Below, piece by piece: positions 1-11,875 of a stretch of DNA of 64,000 nucleotides. Origin of the DNA: Cranoglanis bouderius (lineage: Eukaryota; Chordata; Actinopteri; Siluriformes; Cranoglanididae). The position numbers and the translations under genes were made by a program. How positions within the stretch are numbered: position 1 is the stretch's first letter; every line of letters begins with the position of its first letter. Where the stretch lies: the NCBI GenBank assembly GCA_023630585.1, contig CM042541.1:14056001-14120000 (forward strand), in the 5' to 3' direction. Under the pieces are notes generated by a model. It saw nothing but the letters and a program-made list of their open reading frames with translations. It was not told the DNA's origin and did no database searches.

Positions 1-136
1 AAGTCCGGTAAAGGTGTATCATATAGAGCGGAAACGGTCCTTCAGCGGATCCGTGCTTCCTGCTGACGAGCGCACCGTCGGACACCGAGCGCACCCACAG
101 CGCCAAGCATAAAATCCAGTACACCAGCTGTTTCAT
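1..136 (-). CDS. N-terminus of a secreted TGF-beta family ligand, probably nodal-related (partial, runs off the window)
   Basis: Reading the minus strand from the ATG at 136-134, the frame stays open to the window edge for 45 codons. The product starts with a signal-peptide-like stretch: a basic residue, then a hydrophobic core (LVYWILCLALWV, residues 4-15), then small and polar residues. About residues 36-44 read PLYMIHLYR. A YMxxLYR motif just after the signal peptide is typical of the first prodomain helix of TGF-beta family precursors, including nodal and BMP/GDF ligands. Such ligands are secreted dimers that signal through receptor kinases and SMADs. The segment is GC- and CpG-richer than the flanking DNA, as expected of a first exon. 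The mature cysteine-knot domain is outside the window, so the subfamily is inference. A chance open frame is unlikely given signal peptide plus motif, but only 45 residues are visible. Confidence 0.6.
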   Translation of the reverse strand, partial: MKQLVYWILCLALWVRSVSDGALVSRKHGSAEGPFPLYMIHLYRT

Positions 137-276
137 AGTAATAACAAGTAATAATAGGTGGAATAAAACAGAGAGAGAGCGAGAGAGAGACGGAGGACAG
201 ACAGAATTGGTTTTGCTCTCTGGTCGGTCCTAGGAGGGAATGTCTTCGGTTTGATGATACAGAAACTGCTGCGCCG

Positions 277-283
277 TTTTATA
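277..283 (-). promoter_or_regulatory. Candidate TATA box upstream of the TGF-beta-like gene
   Basis: The minus strand reads TATAAAA here, about 140 bp upstream of the candidate start codon at 136. It lies in a locally GC-rich stretch (about 240-420). A start site near 250 would give a 5' leader of about 115 nt that includes a GA-rich run (about 168-190). This is a motif match only. Confidence 0.35.
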
Positions 284-619
284 ATCCGCAGCGCGCTTTT
301 GAAATGCTGTGTATGATCATGTCAAAGTTCTGGCACCGAAACCAATCCGCCTACAGTGCGCGCAGAGGTGTGAAAACACTGGCGGCTAAAACAATACCAT
401 TAGCGGCACAGATGGATAATGGCACGTTACTCTGATTAATGGGAGAAAATAATCATATTAATCTTATTAGATGATGATGAGAGAAACTGGTTTAGAGGAA
501 CCCAATGACTTTTTCTTTTTCTCCTTTACAAATCTGCTGTGATTTAAAGCTATACCGCGCCCATCAATGTTTTCGGACACTTTCCGACTCCAGGTTCCCC
601 ACCTCCCACGGCTTCACAA

Positions 620-984
620 ATCCATGTAAGGTGCTAAAACGCCTTTTCTAATCTAGTTATAATTTCGTCACTAAGTAACAACGTTAATATATTGCTCAGA
701 TAGGCTTTTGATTACTCTTCTGTAAATTGTGCAGTTATGTAAACCGCTTATAATCTGTTTATAATCTTTCGTATGCTCGGTATGAAATCGCCCAGATTGA
801 AACATAGCCTGCATGCAGTATAACCCATTATCTGAAAATGGTAGGCTACAGTAGTTATCTTTTAACAAAACAGCCGAAACAAACAAACAAAAAAATACTC
901 TAAAATTAAAGTTACAGTTTAATATAAGCTAGTATATAAATACAAATAAAGCTGGGTTTGCTGTGCTGAGTCCCTTCTCCGAGA

Positions 985-1030
<46 letters not shown>

Positions 1031-2116
1031 CTAAACATCAAAATATATACATAAATATCTATATAAATGTATAAATTCGTAATAAAGTATAATATTCGTA
1101 ACTATACCAGAGAAAAACTACTTTTATTGAGACTTTTTTTATTGACATTGTTTGTTACAACTGTAATGCAGAACATGAATGACTATTTTCAGCCCCACTG
1201 TGTTTCCTCCACCACATAAACACCCCTTTGAGATAAGAGAATTGAGTAAAGTTATTAACGATAACATTCTGTAGCCTACACGGATGCATAAAATTCTATT
1301 ATTCATATAGGCTAGGTATTTATTTATGCATATAAGCGGACACATAAAGTTCTAAAGTGCAAAATGGTCTATTAGGATGGGGGTGGGGTGGGTAATAATA
1401 AAATAATAAAAGATCTTTGTGTTATACTCCTAAAAATATTTATTTATTCATCTGTTCGAAATAAATGGATATTTAAATATGTATTTTTTTCACCTGTAAT
1501 TTCCGCCATAAGATGACAGAGAAGCGATTTTGATTATGCAAAAGAATAATCTCGTCTTTGCCTCATGCATGTTTACTGATGTTTATTGGGGTTTTAGCTT
1601 ATTAATTGTCTTTACAGTGGCAGAAGTTTAATCATTGTAAGGAGATTCAAATGGAATAAAATATTTTTGACCTATACGCCTGAGTATCAGGAATATGTGA
1701 AGCTTGAAGCTGTTCTTGTCCATCATTATTCGTTCCTGTTAAAATCTTTAGGCAGCAGGAATTTGGAAATTAATGGAGTTTATTTATTTATTTATTTATT
1801 TTAAAGCTTCAGCCTTATAACAGAGTCTCACTATGCGGTTTATACCGGGACTGGTGTCATTGTGTGTACAGTATGACATGGCATTTATATTATGTGTCCA
1901 ACAGAGGGCGCTGCGTTACAACGTGTGTGGGCTGCAGAGGCGTGAAGCCCTAGACGTGTATAAATTGCTGTAAAATGGAGATATGCATTTAGATTAGAAT
2001 CAATTTCCTTTTCATAAGAAGTTGCTGGTTACAAACATCACATTAATTTATTTTTTTTATCAGTGATCACTAACCATGTTCTTGGACATCTGGCTTTTCT
2101 AATGTCAACGGTTCTC

Positions 2117-2159
<43 letters not shown>

Positions 2160-2650
2160 AGCCAGGGTCCCTTTTAACTGTACCCTTTTAATACAATATC
2201 AGGCTTATTATTTAAATGTGTAAAATAATATTTTAACAGTTAGTTGAACCATATGACTTTGTATTTCCTCAATCACATACACACCACATTTTTATTAACA
2301 CTGTCATTCGATTTCAGTTACAGTGAAATAGGCTAATAACTATAAGAACTCAATCATAATAAATATAATACATTTGATAATATTGGGTTGTGATTTCCAC
2401 CACTGTAAATACATTGAAACAATCACAGACCCCCTGCCTATGTTTCACAGACCCTGGAGGTTGCCGGACCCCACTCTGAGAATCATGCTAGCTCCTTTGC
2501 GGGTTCAAATCCCATTTTGTTTATAGAGCTCTAGAAATATGGTTGGTGATCACAGAATATTTTCATAGCTGTGTATCACTGACACATATAATTTCATCCA
2601 CTGTACACATGTACACATCCAATCCTCTCTGATTCATAACAGCTGTGATT
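620..2650. other. Intergenic: AT-rich, no gene seen
   Basis: No credible coding frame is visible. It contains a (CA)n tract (about 990-1026), a TTTA-repeat stretch near 1781-1801 and a poly-T run (about 2119-2157). The rest is unremarkable AT-rich sequence upstream of the TGF-beta-like gene. Confidence 0.6.
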
Positions 2651-2727
2651 ATTATCACTTCTACACTAACAGCTGATTCACAGGGACTTGTATGGCGGAT
2701 GCTCCATATAATCGAAGACTAATAATA
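2651..2727. repeat. Left arm of a perfect palindrome split by a Tc1-like element
   Basis: These 77 bases are the exact reverse complement of 4292-4368. The two arms meet at the TA target site of the transposon at 2728-4291, so before insertion the site was one long perfect palindrome. The right arm is the beginning of family R, so the left arm is an inverted duplicate of that family's terminal segment. Confidence 0.9.
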
Positions 2728-4291
2728 CAGCCGTGGCCAAAAGTTTTGAGAATGACACAAATATTAATTTTTACAAAGTCTGCTGCCTCAGTTTTTATGA
2801 TGGCAATTTGCATATACTCCAGAATGTTATGAAGAGTGATCAGATGAATTGCAATTAATTTCAAAGTCCCTCTTTGCCATGAAAATGAACTTAATCCCAA
2901 AAAAACATGTCCACTGCATTTCAGCCCTTCCACAAAAGGACCTGCTGACATCGTCAGTGATTCTCTCATTAACATAGGTGAGAGTGTTAACGAGGACAAG
3001 GCTGGAGATCACTCTGTCATGCTGATTGAGTTATAATAACAGACTGGAAGCTTTAAAAGGAGGGTGGTGCTTGAAATTATTGTTCTTCCTCTGTTAACTA
3101 TGGTTACCTGCAAGGAAACACGTGCAGCCATCATTGCTTTGCACAAAAAGGGATTCACAGGCAAGGATATTGCTGCTAGTAAGATTGCACCTAAATCAAC
3201 CATTTATCGGATCATCAAGACCTTCAAGGAGAGAGGTTCAGCTGTTGTGAAGAAGGCTTCAGGGCGCCCAAGAAAGTCCAGCAAGCGCCAGGACCATCTC
3301 CTAAAGTTGATTCAGCTGCGGGATCGGGGCACCACCAGTGCAGAGCTTGCTCAGGAATGGCAGCAGGCAGGTGTGAGTGCGTCTGCATGCACAGTAAGGC
3401 GAAGACTTTTGGAGGATGGCCTGGTGTCACTAAGGGCAGCAAAGAAGCCACTTCTCTCCAGGAAAAACATCAGGGACAGACTGCTATTCTGCAAAAAGTA
3501 CAGGGATTGGACTGCTGAGGACTGGGGTAATGTCATTTTCTCTGATGAATCCCCTTTCCGGTTGTTTGGGGCATCTGGACAAAAGCTTGTCCGGAGAAGA
3601 AAAGGTGAGCGCTACCATCAGTCCTGTGTCATGCCAGCAGTAAAGCATCCTGAGACCACTCATGTGTGGGGTTGCTTCTCAGCCAAGAGAGTGGGCTCAC
3701 TCACAATTTTGCCTAAGAACACAGCCATGAATAAAGAATGGTACAAAAACATCCTCAGAGAGCAACTTCTCCCAACCATCCAAGAACAGTTTGGTGACGA
3801 ACAATGCCTTTTCCAGCATGATGGGGCACCTTGCCACAAGGCAAAAGTGATAACGAAGTGGCTCGGGGAACAAAACATCGACATTATGGGTCCATGGCCA
3901 GGAAACTCCCCAGACCTTAATCCCATTGAGAATTTGTGGTCAATCCTCAAGAGGCGGGTGGACAAACAAAAACCCACAAACTCTGACAAACTCCAAGCAT
4001 TGATTATGCAAGAATGGGCTGCCATCAGTCAGGATGTGGCCCAGAAGTTGATTGACAGCATGCCAGGGCGAATTGCAGAGGTTTGAAAAAGAAGGGTCAA
4101 CACTGGAAATATTGACTCTTTGCATAAACTTCATGTAATTGTCAATAAAAGCCATTGACACTTATGAAATGCTTGTGATTATACTTCAGTAACAGTTAGT
4201 AACATCTGACAAAAAGATTTAAAAACACTGAAGCAGTAGACTTTGTGAAAATTAATATTTGTGTCATTCTCAAAACTTTTGGCCACGGCTG
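2728..4291 (+). mobile_element. Tc1/mariner DD35E element, copy 1 (1564 bp)
   Basis: The element is bounded by matching terminal inverted repeats beginning CAGCCGTGGCCAAAAGTTTT and is flanked on both sides by TA, the Tc1/mariner target duplication. It encodes a near-complete transposase on the plus strand (3100-4086). A sister copy at 12501-14064 has the same total length. The second catalytic Asp and the Glu are separated by 35 residues, not the 34 usual for Tc1, so it belongs to a DD35E-type group; I recall a fish DD35E group called Traveler, but family membership was not tested. High similarity between the copies implies recent activity. Confidence 0.93.
3100..4086 (+). CDS. DD35E Tc1-like transposase, 328 aa, C-terminus truncated by frameshift
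   Basis: This is a cut-and-paste DNA transposase. The N-terminal part (about 1-115) is a paired-type DNA-binding region with two helix-turn-helix units separated by a GRPRK-like basic stretch (about 55-59). The catalytic triad is visible: D149 (FSDESPF), D241 (QHDGAPCH) and E277 (PDLNPIENLW), giving 35 residues between the last two. The ATG at 3100 is the start I prefer because the conserved MVTCKETR begins there; no upstream ATG is in frame. Compared with the sister copy, one C is missing near 4084, producing an immediate TGA and loss of the last ten residues (the tail ending in CKY). The catalytic core is otherwise uninterrupted. Activity is unknown. Confidence 0.88.
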   Translation: MVTCKETRAAIIALHKKGFTGKDIAASKIAPKSTIYRIIKTFKERGSAVVKKASGRPRKSSKRQDHLLKLIQLRDRGTTSAELAQEWQQAGVSASACTVRRRLLEDGLVSLRAAKKPLLSRKNIRDRLLFCKKYRDWTAEDWGNVIFSDESPFRLFGASGQKLVRRRKGERYHQSCVMPAVKHPETTHVWGCFSAKRVGSLTILPKNTAMNKEWYKNILREQLLPTIQEQFGDEQCLFQHDGAPCHKAKVITKWLGEQNIDIMGPWPGNSPDLNPIENLWSILKRRVDKQKPTNSDKLQALIMQEWAAISQDVAQKLIDSMPGRIAEV

Positions 4292-5010
4292 TATTATTAG
4301 TCTTCGATTATATGGAGCATCCGCCATACAAGTCCCTGTGAATCAGCTGTTAGTGTAGAAGTGATAATGTATTAAAACAAGCACATTAATAAAAGCACAT
4401 ATAAATACAGTATAATATAAACAAGCACATTAGCTGGAGCTGATGTAATAGGAAAATTATATCACATTGTTGTTTTCAAATCTGATCTTTTTTTGTCTCA
4501 CTAACTTCAAATGATGGAGCAAAAAGAGAGGCATGTGAGGAAACAATTGTTTACACCTGTAAGTGATAACAGGAAATAACTTGTTTTGCAGACATTCCAT
4601 AACATTAATTGTAACTATAAATGGTTGAAATGCATGATGTGTCATTCATAAATATATTAAAATTCCAGTCATTGGCTGCGGTATAAGAAATGCATATTGC
4701 TATTGGAAAATAATCAACTTTGGTGTGGTAATGTATCACACCACCCCGTTGTGTATTATTTTCCTATACCGGCATGGACTATTGTGTTTTATTCCTTACT
4801 TAATCAATTCATTTTGATCTATTAATTTGAGAATTCTAGAATTTGCTCTAATCTACCAGCTAAAAAAAACTAAACTAAACTAAACTAAACTAAACTAAAG
4901 ATTGTTACTAGCTAGATACACAGTCATGTGAAAAGTACACTCCAAGCAAACATTTGATCAACTTTGAAACAGTGCCTATTAATAAAGTTGATATACTTTA
5001 AGAAAACCTC
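4292..5010 (+). repeat. Dispersed repeat family R, copy A (also present at 18069-18803)
   Basis: The whole segment recurs at 18069-18803 with only small differences: a poly-T expansion, a short insertion and a different number of TAAAC units. It contains an internal hairpin (about 4703-4765) whose arms read roughly GGAAAATAATCAAC and its complement, and a (TAAAC)n tract (about 4870-4898). Its last part, 4919-5010, is the left end of the Tc1-like element seen complete at 18712-19979. No protein is encoded. The first 77 bases form the right arm of the palindrome around copy 1. Confidence 0.88.
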
Positions 5011-5016
5011 TAAACC

Positions 5017-5040
5017 TCTCAAAACTTTTGGCCACGGCTG
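5017..5040. mobile_element. 24-bp scar of a DD35E element terminus
   Basis: These bases match the outermost 24 bp of the right inverted repeat of the DD35E element (ending GGCCACGGCTG) and are followed by TA. They are joined directly to the truncated left end of another Tc1 element. The simplest reading is that a DD35E copy had inserted there and a later deletion removed all but its last bases. Confidence 0.75.
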
Positions 5041-5042
5041 TA

Positions 5043-6149
5043 CAGTCAGCTAATGTGAGAGGTTTCCATACAATTGTTGATTATAAAATAGTTTCTTATT
5101 TAGGCAAAAAAATCAAATAGTGACAAAACTTTTTTGTCTTTGCCATTTGACATTAGCAGATAAATTATTTGTTGATACGTTAAATGTGAAAAACTAGTGA
5201 ACATGTATACATTTAGTGTCAGGATTTTCATGAAATGACCTGCCTAAAAAATATTACATTTCAAATACATCAAGCATTTTTACTGCAAAAAATTGCAAGT
5301 GGTAAAATGTGCATATGAAAACATTTTAAAAGTACATAATCTGTACAAAGGTCTTTATTGGCTAGCCAAGCTACACAACTCGCTGCAGTTTCTTTTACAA
5401 AAAGCATGAGCTTTTTACTAGATGATGAAATTGTCTTCTAAATATAACAGTCTTCTTTTCTATTTTATTTCTTGGTGACTTGGGATCTTCATATATTCAT
5501 ATATATATTTCAGCATACCTTCCCATGTTCAGTGTGCTTGGTCAAAGTTGTGAGAACACTGTTACTTGGTAAAAATTATTGAGAAATTATGGACACCATG
5601 CCCAAAATACTGACTGATGATAGTAATGTAGCTGTTAATGTTAGCTGTTGGCAATGAAAACAAGAGAGAAACATAAAGAATATCAACAATTTCCTCAGAT
5701 TTCTTGATCAATTACTAAAACAAAGATTAAATGTACAATGTAATTACACTTAGCATCAACCACTAACCAATGCATGAACACTAGGAGTTATCAGAAATAC
5801 AATTGAGCTATTTATATGGAATTTTCTTCTAAATTTGGCAAACAAATGATTCAATGATGATAATACCTTGGTTTTAGTTACTAGTGTGATATTTAGCCGA
5901 AAAGAGCCTTATCCAATTAGCTTGCTTACAAATTATTTATCATGCGTGGATAGTGGTTTGGTGTTAGGATGTTGTTGGTTGGGGCAACTCTTTCTTCAAG
6001 AACTCAACGCTCTGTCCCTTGAGCTGACTCTGATTGCAAGACATACTGCTTATCTCTTCACCAGCTTCATTGATGAAAGCAATGAGCGCTCTGAGATTTG
6101 AATAAAGTGTAAGTGTATTTAATGCAGTGTGAATCAGCGTATGGTGCAG
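5043..6149. other. Intergenic: AT-rich, no gene seen
   Basis: Low-GC sequence without credible coding frames, RNA genes or recognised repeats. The short open frames near 5870-6160 have no recognisable motif and overlap on opposite strands. Confidence 0.5.
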
Positions 6150-6560
6150 GCACTTTGACACTGACTTGCTGTGACAATTCCAGCCCTAATTAATCAGCAG
6201 GGACACCGATTGTTGTCAATCTGTTTGCAAAACAGAGCGAGGCCTTAGGGCGACTCTAGAGGGAAAAAAAAGAGCAGCGGGAGAAGGAGAGCAGAATCAG
6301 GGCTTTGTGGAGTGCTGCGAGAGCCATGCACTCGGGCGACAGGCGGCTAGAAAACAAAAAGGCCGTGAAATATGAAAGGGCTGCTCGACCTCCTCTGCGT
6401 CATTTGAATAATGGGGATAATTACCCCCGCTGCAGAGACGCACCTGCATTAGAAATAAGCCTTTGATACCAACTTAAATTCAGTGTGATCAGTGCTGTGT
6501 CATTAAGATGCACCGCACAGGTCTTTGCTTTTCTACGGCCAGAGAGATTCACTCAGCAAA
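6150..6560. promoter_or_regulatory. Candidate conserved non-coding element
   Basis: This stretch is more GC-balanced and complex than its surroundings. It contains a homeobox-type CTAATTAAT core near 6187, ATTGTTGTCAAT (SOX-like) near 6208, and dense non-repetitive sequence without an open frame. Such islands in the gene desert beside a developmental gene are often enhancers. No alignment was available, so this is inference from base composition and motif density. Confidence 0.3.
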
Positions 6561-6939
6561 CGCAGCTAAATTGCAGCATGTTCTCATAACGTGGACTTTG
6601 TTGTGCAGATTAGTGCGAAACAGTGGTTTGAAGATCAGTAGGTGTACAGTGATCTGTGTGAAATTTAATGGAGGATAGTTCAGACAAAAAACAAAACAAG
6701 ACAATTTTCCACTTATCCAAAATGTAGTCGATTAGTCAGCTCTATTTGGTTTCTGTCATTTGCCTATTTAGAGCAAAGAGGCTAATGAAGCTATCATGCT
6801 AGGTTTGATAGACTATATTTGAGCTGAAAATTTTGTAAAAGACAAAATCACCTCAGGTCTTTCTTACTTTATGAAACCTTAAGAGTTTAGGTTTTTGATT
6901 TTGGTTTGTTTTTTTATTTGATGGTTATTACAGTACATT

Positions 6940-6942
<3 letters not shown>

Positions 6943-6985
<43 letters not shown>
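6943..6985. repeat. (GT)n microsatellite
   Basis: A pure GT dinucleotide tract of about 43 bp between a T-rich stretch and the Tc1 remnant beginning at 7059. Confidence 0.95.
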
Positions 6986-6990
<5 letters not shown>

Positions 6991-7058
6991 CTTTTGAAAC
7001 TGCTTACCAAAACCTACAAAAATGTATAATGATGACAATTTAATAAAAATTTTATATA

Positions 7059-8062
7059 CAGTGGTGCTTGAAAGTTTGTCAACCCTTTAGAATTTTCTAT
7101 ATTTCTGCATAAATATGACCTAAAACATCATCAGATTTTCACACAAGTCCTAAAAGTAGATAAAGAGAACCCAATTAAACAAATGAGACAAAAAATATTA
7201 TACTTGGTCATTTATTTATTGAGGAAAATGATCCAATATTTCATATCTGTGAGTGGCAAAAGTCTGTGATGCTTTGCTTTCAGTATCTGGTGTGACCCCG
7301 CTTGTGCAGTAATAACTGCAACGATTCCTCAGTACAGAACAGCTTCAACTCTGGGATGTTGGTGGGTTTACTCACATGAGCTGCTAGCTTCAGGTCCTTC
7401 CACAACATTTCTACTGGATTAAGGTCAGGACTTGGACTTTCCAAAACATTAACTTTATTGTCCTTTAACCATTCTTTGGTAGAATGACTTGTGTGCTTAC
7501 TGTCGTTGCCTTGCTGCATGGCCCACTTTCTCTTGAGATTCAGTTCATGAACAGATGTGCTGATATTTTCCTTTACAATTTGCTGGTATTATTCAGAATT
7601 CATTCATTGTTCTATCAATGATGGCAAGTCGTCCTGGCCCAGATGCAGCAAAAGTGGCCCAAACCATGATACTACCACCAGCATATTTCACAAATGGGAT
7701 AAGGTTCTTACACTGGAATTCAGTGTTTTAGTTTCTACAAACATAACGCTTCCCATTTAAACCAAAAAAGTTATATTTTGGTCTCATCCGTCCACAAAAC
7801 CTTTTTCCCATAGCCTTCTGGCTTGTCCACATGATCTTTAACAAACTGCAGATGGACAGTAATGGTTGTTTTGGAGAGCAGTGGCTTTCTCCTTGCAACC
7901 CTGCCATGCACACTATTGTTGTTCAGTGTTCTCCTGATGGTGGACTCATGAACATTAACATTAGCCAATGTGAGAGAGACCTTTAGTTGCTTGGAAGTTA
8001 CCCTGGGTTCCTTTAAGACCCTGTGGACTATTACACATCTTGATCTTGGAGTGATTTTTGTT
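7059..8062 (-). mobile_element. Degenerate Tc1-like element, 5' (transposase N-terminal) side missing
   Basis: The terminal repeat beginning CAGTGGTGCTTGAAAGTTTG follows a TA at 7057-7058. The same terminus bounds the element at 30461-31689. Minus-strand transposase fragments are present in shifting frames: about 8060-7771 (from KITPRS through VLWTDETKI, first catalytic Asp) and 7519-7280 (QQGNDSKHTS through NPVEMLW, with the catalytic Glu). The second catalytic Asp is changed to Gly (QQGND instead of the usual QQDND). The N-terminal DNA-binding part and the other terminal repeat are missing, so the right boundary is approximate. It is a dead copy. Confidence 0.85.
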
Positions 8063-8434
8063 GGTTGAAGTAAACAAATTTAACTAAAATGATTAATTAG
8101 GACATTTTTTTTTCTTCTTCAGCATGGTTTGACAATTACAAATTTATAATATTTTGTATGAAAATTGACAAAAGTTAGGTTTAGGGGCGGGGTTCATACT
8201 GTTTTTGTCTTTATTTAGATTAAATTGAATGAAATCCAACCACATCACCTTCATTCATTCAAATTCTTATTAATGTTAGCTTTTTAGAGTTTAGAGATTC
8301 CGGTTTCTTTTCCCATTAAAGCAATATTAATGTCTAAAAAGTAAGTGAGAGCAACAGGCAAATTGTCCTTGGGTTTATGTCTATACAAATTGGTATAAAT
8401 TTGATTAAATATTTCAAAGAGAATTAAGAGGAAA
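8063..8434. other. Intergenic: nothing recognised
   Basis: AT-rich sequence between two Tc1 remnants. No gene, RNA or repeat could be supported. Confidence 0.45.
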
Positions 8435-8529
8435 ATGCTCAGAATTGTGCTCACACAGAAATGTGAACCCCTGTACACCTGTTTGTTCTTGCAACTAACA
8501 AATCAGCCAATTGTGTGGTGGCAGTGCAA

Positions 8530-9160
8530 TGTACAGAATAATGCAGATACAGGTCAAGTTAATGTTCATGCCACACATCAAAATGAGTTAAATGTGATCT
8601 TAATGACTTTGACCGTGGCATGGTTGTTGGTGCTGGTTGGAGTATTTCAGAAACTGCTGATCTCCTGGGATTTCCATTCACAACAGTCCCTAAAGTATAC
8701 TCAGAATTGTGCAAAAACAAACAAACAAAAAAAAAACCTCATCTAGTCAGCAACATTTCTGGTGGAAATGCTTTGTTAATGAGAGCAGACAGAGGAGAAT
8801 GGCCAGACTTGCTCAAGCTGACAGGAAGTCTACAGTAATTCTTGAATCTATACACCCAATCTGCCTTGTGTCAACAGTTCAGGCTGGTGATGGTGGTGTA
8901 ATGGTATAGGGTATGTTTTCTTGGCACACACTGGGCCCCTTAATATCATCTGAGCATCATTTAAATGCCACAGCCACATCTGAGTATTGTTGCTGACCAC
9001 ATGCATCTCTTTATAGCAACAATTTACCTATCTTAAAATGGCTACTTCTAGCATGATAATGGGGCATGCCACAAAGCACAAGTCACCTCAAACTGGCTCC
9101 ATGAACATGACAATGAGCTCAGTGTACTTTAATGGCCTCCCCAGTCACCAGATCTTAACT
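8530..9160 (+). pseudogene. Decayed Tc1-like transposase
   Basis: Plus-strand segments resemble a Tc1 transposase read through many frameshifts. A helix-turn-helix portion (GWSISETADLLGFPFTTV) is seen near 8635-8690. The stretch near 9050-9170 resembles the region from the second Asp box to the PDLN box. No frame is continuous over the catalytic domain, and no terminal repeats are evident. An adenine-rich run (about 8715-8739) interrupts it. This is an old, inactive copy. Confidence 0.6.
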
Positions 9161-9171
9161 GATTCCTTAAT

Positions 9172-9365
9172 TAAGCATCTGCCATACAAGTCCTGTGAAT
9201 GAGTTTTTACTTTTACTATAGAAATGATAACATATCAGAATTAGCAAATTAATATTAACCTGTGGTTTGCAGTTGCACTACTGTCAGAGCTTCCGTTATA
9301 GAAAGTTAGTCAACACCTTCTGACCAATCAGAATCCAGAAATCAGCAGTGCTGTGGTATAAGTAT
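9172..9365. repeat. Family R fragment
   Basis: The segment resembles other family R copies: GCATCTGCCATACAAGTCC near the start, then an AAATTAATATTAACCTGTGG-type block and a TTCTGACCAATCAGAA block. Related blocks occur near 33290-33430, 45553-45700 and, inverted, 53340-53540. No coding content. Confidence 0.6.
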
Positions 9366-9769
9366 ACATGGAATTTCTTAGCTAAATGCCATGATTTAAA
9401 GCAATACATTTACTTAGTATCATAGTTTACTTTCTTGCATGGTGTTGCATCCAAGTAAGTGATGTGCAGTGCCATTTCTCGGTCTAGTGGTTTTTATGTT
9501 ATGGTGGCTGCTGCCATCTGTGCTCTTGCCTACATCATCTGTCTGCGCACAGTGACATTACTCTCAGTCCTGTACTTTATCTGCTGAAGGACAGCTACAG
9601 GAGTCCAGTTACATTCATTTCACCACAGCCTACTGTAAACATGTCGACCTGCTTGGCTGAGTTTGTTCTGGTGGCACGGTGAGAAATGAACTTTGCCAAG
9701 AGATTATTTCACGAATGAGCAGTTTATATTCTGTGTCATTTGAAGCCACTGTGACAGGGAGGTTTCTTT

Positions 9770-10771
<1,002 letters not shown>

Positions 10772-11030
10772 TCTGTACCACAACAATAAATTTAATTATA
10801 AATGGATAAAAATGATAACATGTCATCCTTTGTTTAAAAAAAAAGGCAAAAATCATTGGCAAATTATTGTAGTATAAGAAGAGTAAAACACTTGGGATGT
10901 AATGTTATTAGAAAATAATTGACTTTGAATTGGTAACAGTAACTCTGCTTCACATTGGATTGACATAATCTTGTTGGTTATTTTCCTATAACAGATCATC
11001 CCCAACTGTTTTATTACTTGGATGTGCTTG
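10772..11030. repeat. Family R fragment with the conserved hairpin
   Basis: The block resembles the 4590-4780 part of family R: an ATTATAAATGGATAAAAATG-like segment, then a hairpin with arms near TTAGAAAATAATTGAC and TTGGTTATTTTCCTATAACAG. It abuts the truncated Tc1 pseudogene. Confidence 0.6.
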
Positions 11031-11655
11031 ATATTCAGTGCAACAGACACCAAACCAAAATTTATTTTCACCTTGTTGTCTACAAGTCGTAAAATGACCA
11101 GAACATCCTGGTCCTTATTTTCATGACTTTGATTCATAACAAAGAAGAAAGAAACCAAGTTAAGCATTGTGCTATAGTGCAAGCCAGACCTGTAGTGTTT
11201 GATCACCCAGGTGCTGTTTATTGCGCTCCTTTTACAGCTTGAGAGCATAACCCACAAAGGTGTTTGAAAGATATGAAAAGATGTCTTTGTCAGACTTTCA
11301 TGGGACAACAGATTTTAGCAAAACTTAAATAAGCCTTTATTTTTTAAGGACCCAGAAAGGACGATTGTGGTATAAACAAGATGTCAAAAGGTCAAGACTC
11401 TTAAAATGGACCAATAACAATGCCCTTTAATGGACTAATTTAATTCAGGTCAGGCTGGAAAAAAAATGACCATCCATGAATGTCACTGGAGAGTCAGTGA
11501 GCACTGGGAGTTACTTGACAGGGGGGTAATAATTCAGACATACAGCGATTCATCTGTTCACCGTTATAATATGTCCATTTATGAACCTTGTTTGACCCAG
11601 TGTCCTCCCTTTTTTGGCCCTTTCTCTGTCATTTTTCTTTCTTTCTTTCTTGCTT
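11031..11655. other. Intergenic: nothing recognised
   Basis: No supported gene. The open frames here lack motifs and appear to be chance. Confidence 0.4.
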
Positions 11656-11870
11656 TCTTTTCTTTAACACTTATGGAAGGAGGCTGCACTGTCAGCACTC
11701 TGTCACAGTCAGTAAGTTTTCAGACTTGGGAATGTCTTCAGGACAGACTTGTTTTGCAGAACTTCTGTACCATTAAATGCGACTATAAGTGGATAAAAAA
11801 AGTATATGATTCTTTAATGAATAAAAATGGTCACTGTTGGTAAATCTTTGCAGTATAAGAGGAATAAAAC
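11656..11870. repeat. Family R fragment
   Basis: The segment shares order with the central part of family R and with 53620-53880: ACACTTATGGAAGGAG, a CTGTCACAGTCAG block, TTGTTTTGCAGAA, then CATTAAATGCGACTATAAG and a GTATAAGAGGAATAAAAC end. Divergence is considerable. Confidence 0.5.
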
Positions 11871-11875
11871 AATTA

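Noticed and set aside
3660..4025. Minus-strand open frames inside the DD35E transposase gene
   Set aside because: Antisense shadows of the real transposase; no independent motif, and the same shadow appears in copy 2 (13432-13797).
4870..4900. TAAAC repeats as a telomere-like or origin element
   Set aside because: A short, variable pentanucleotide tract inside a dispersed repeat; copy number simply differs between the two family R copies.
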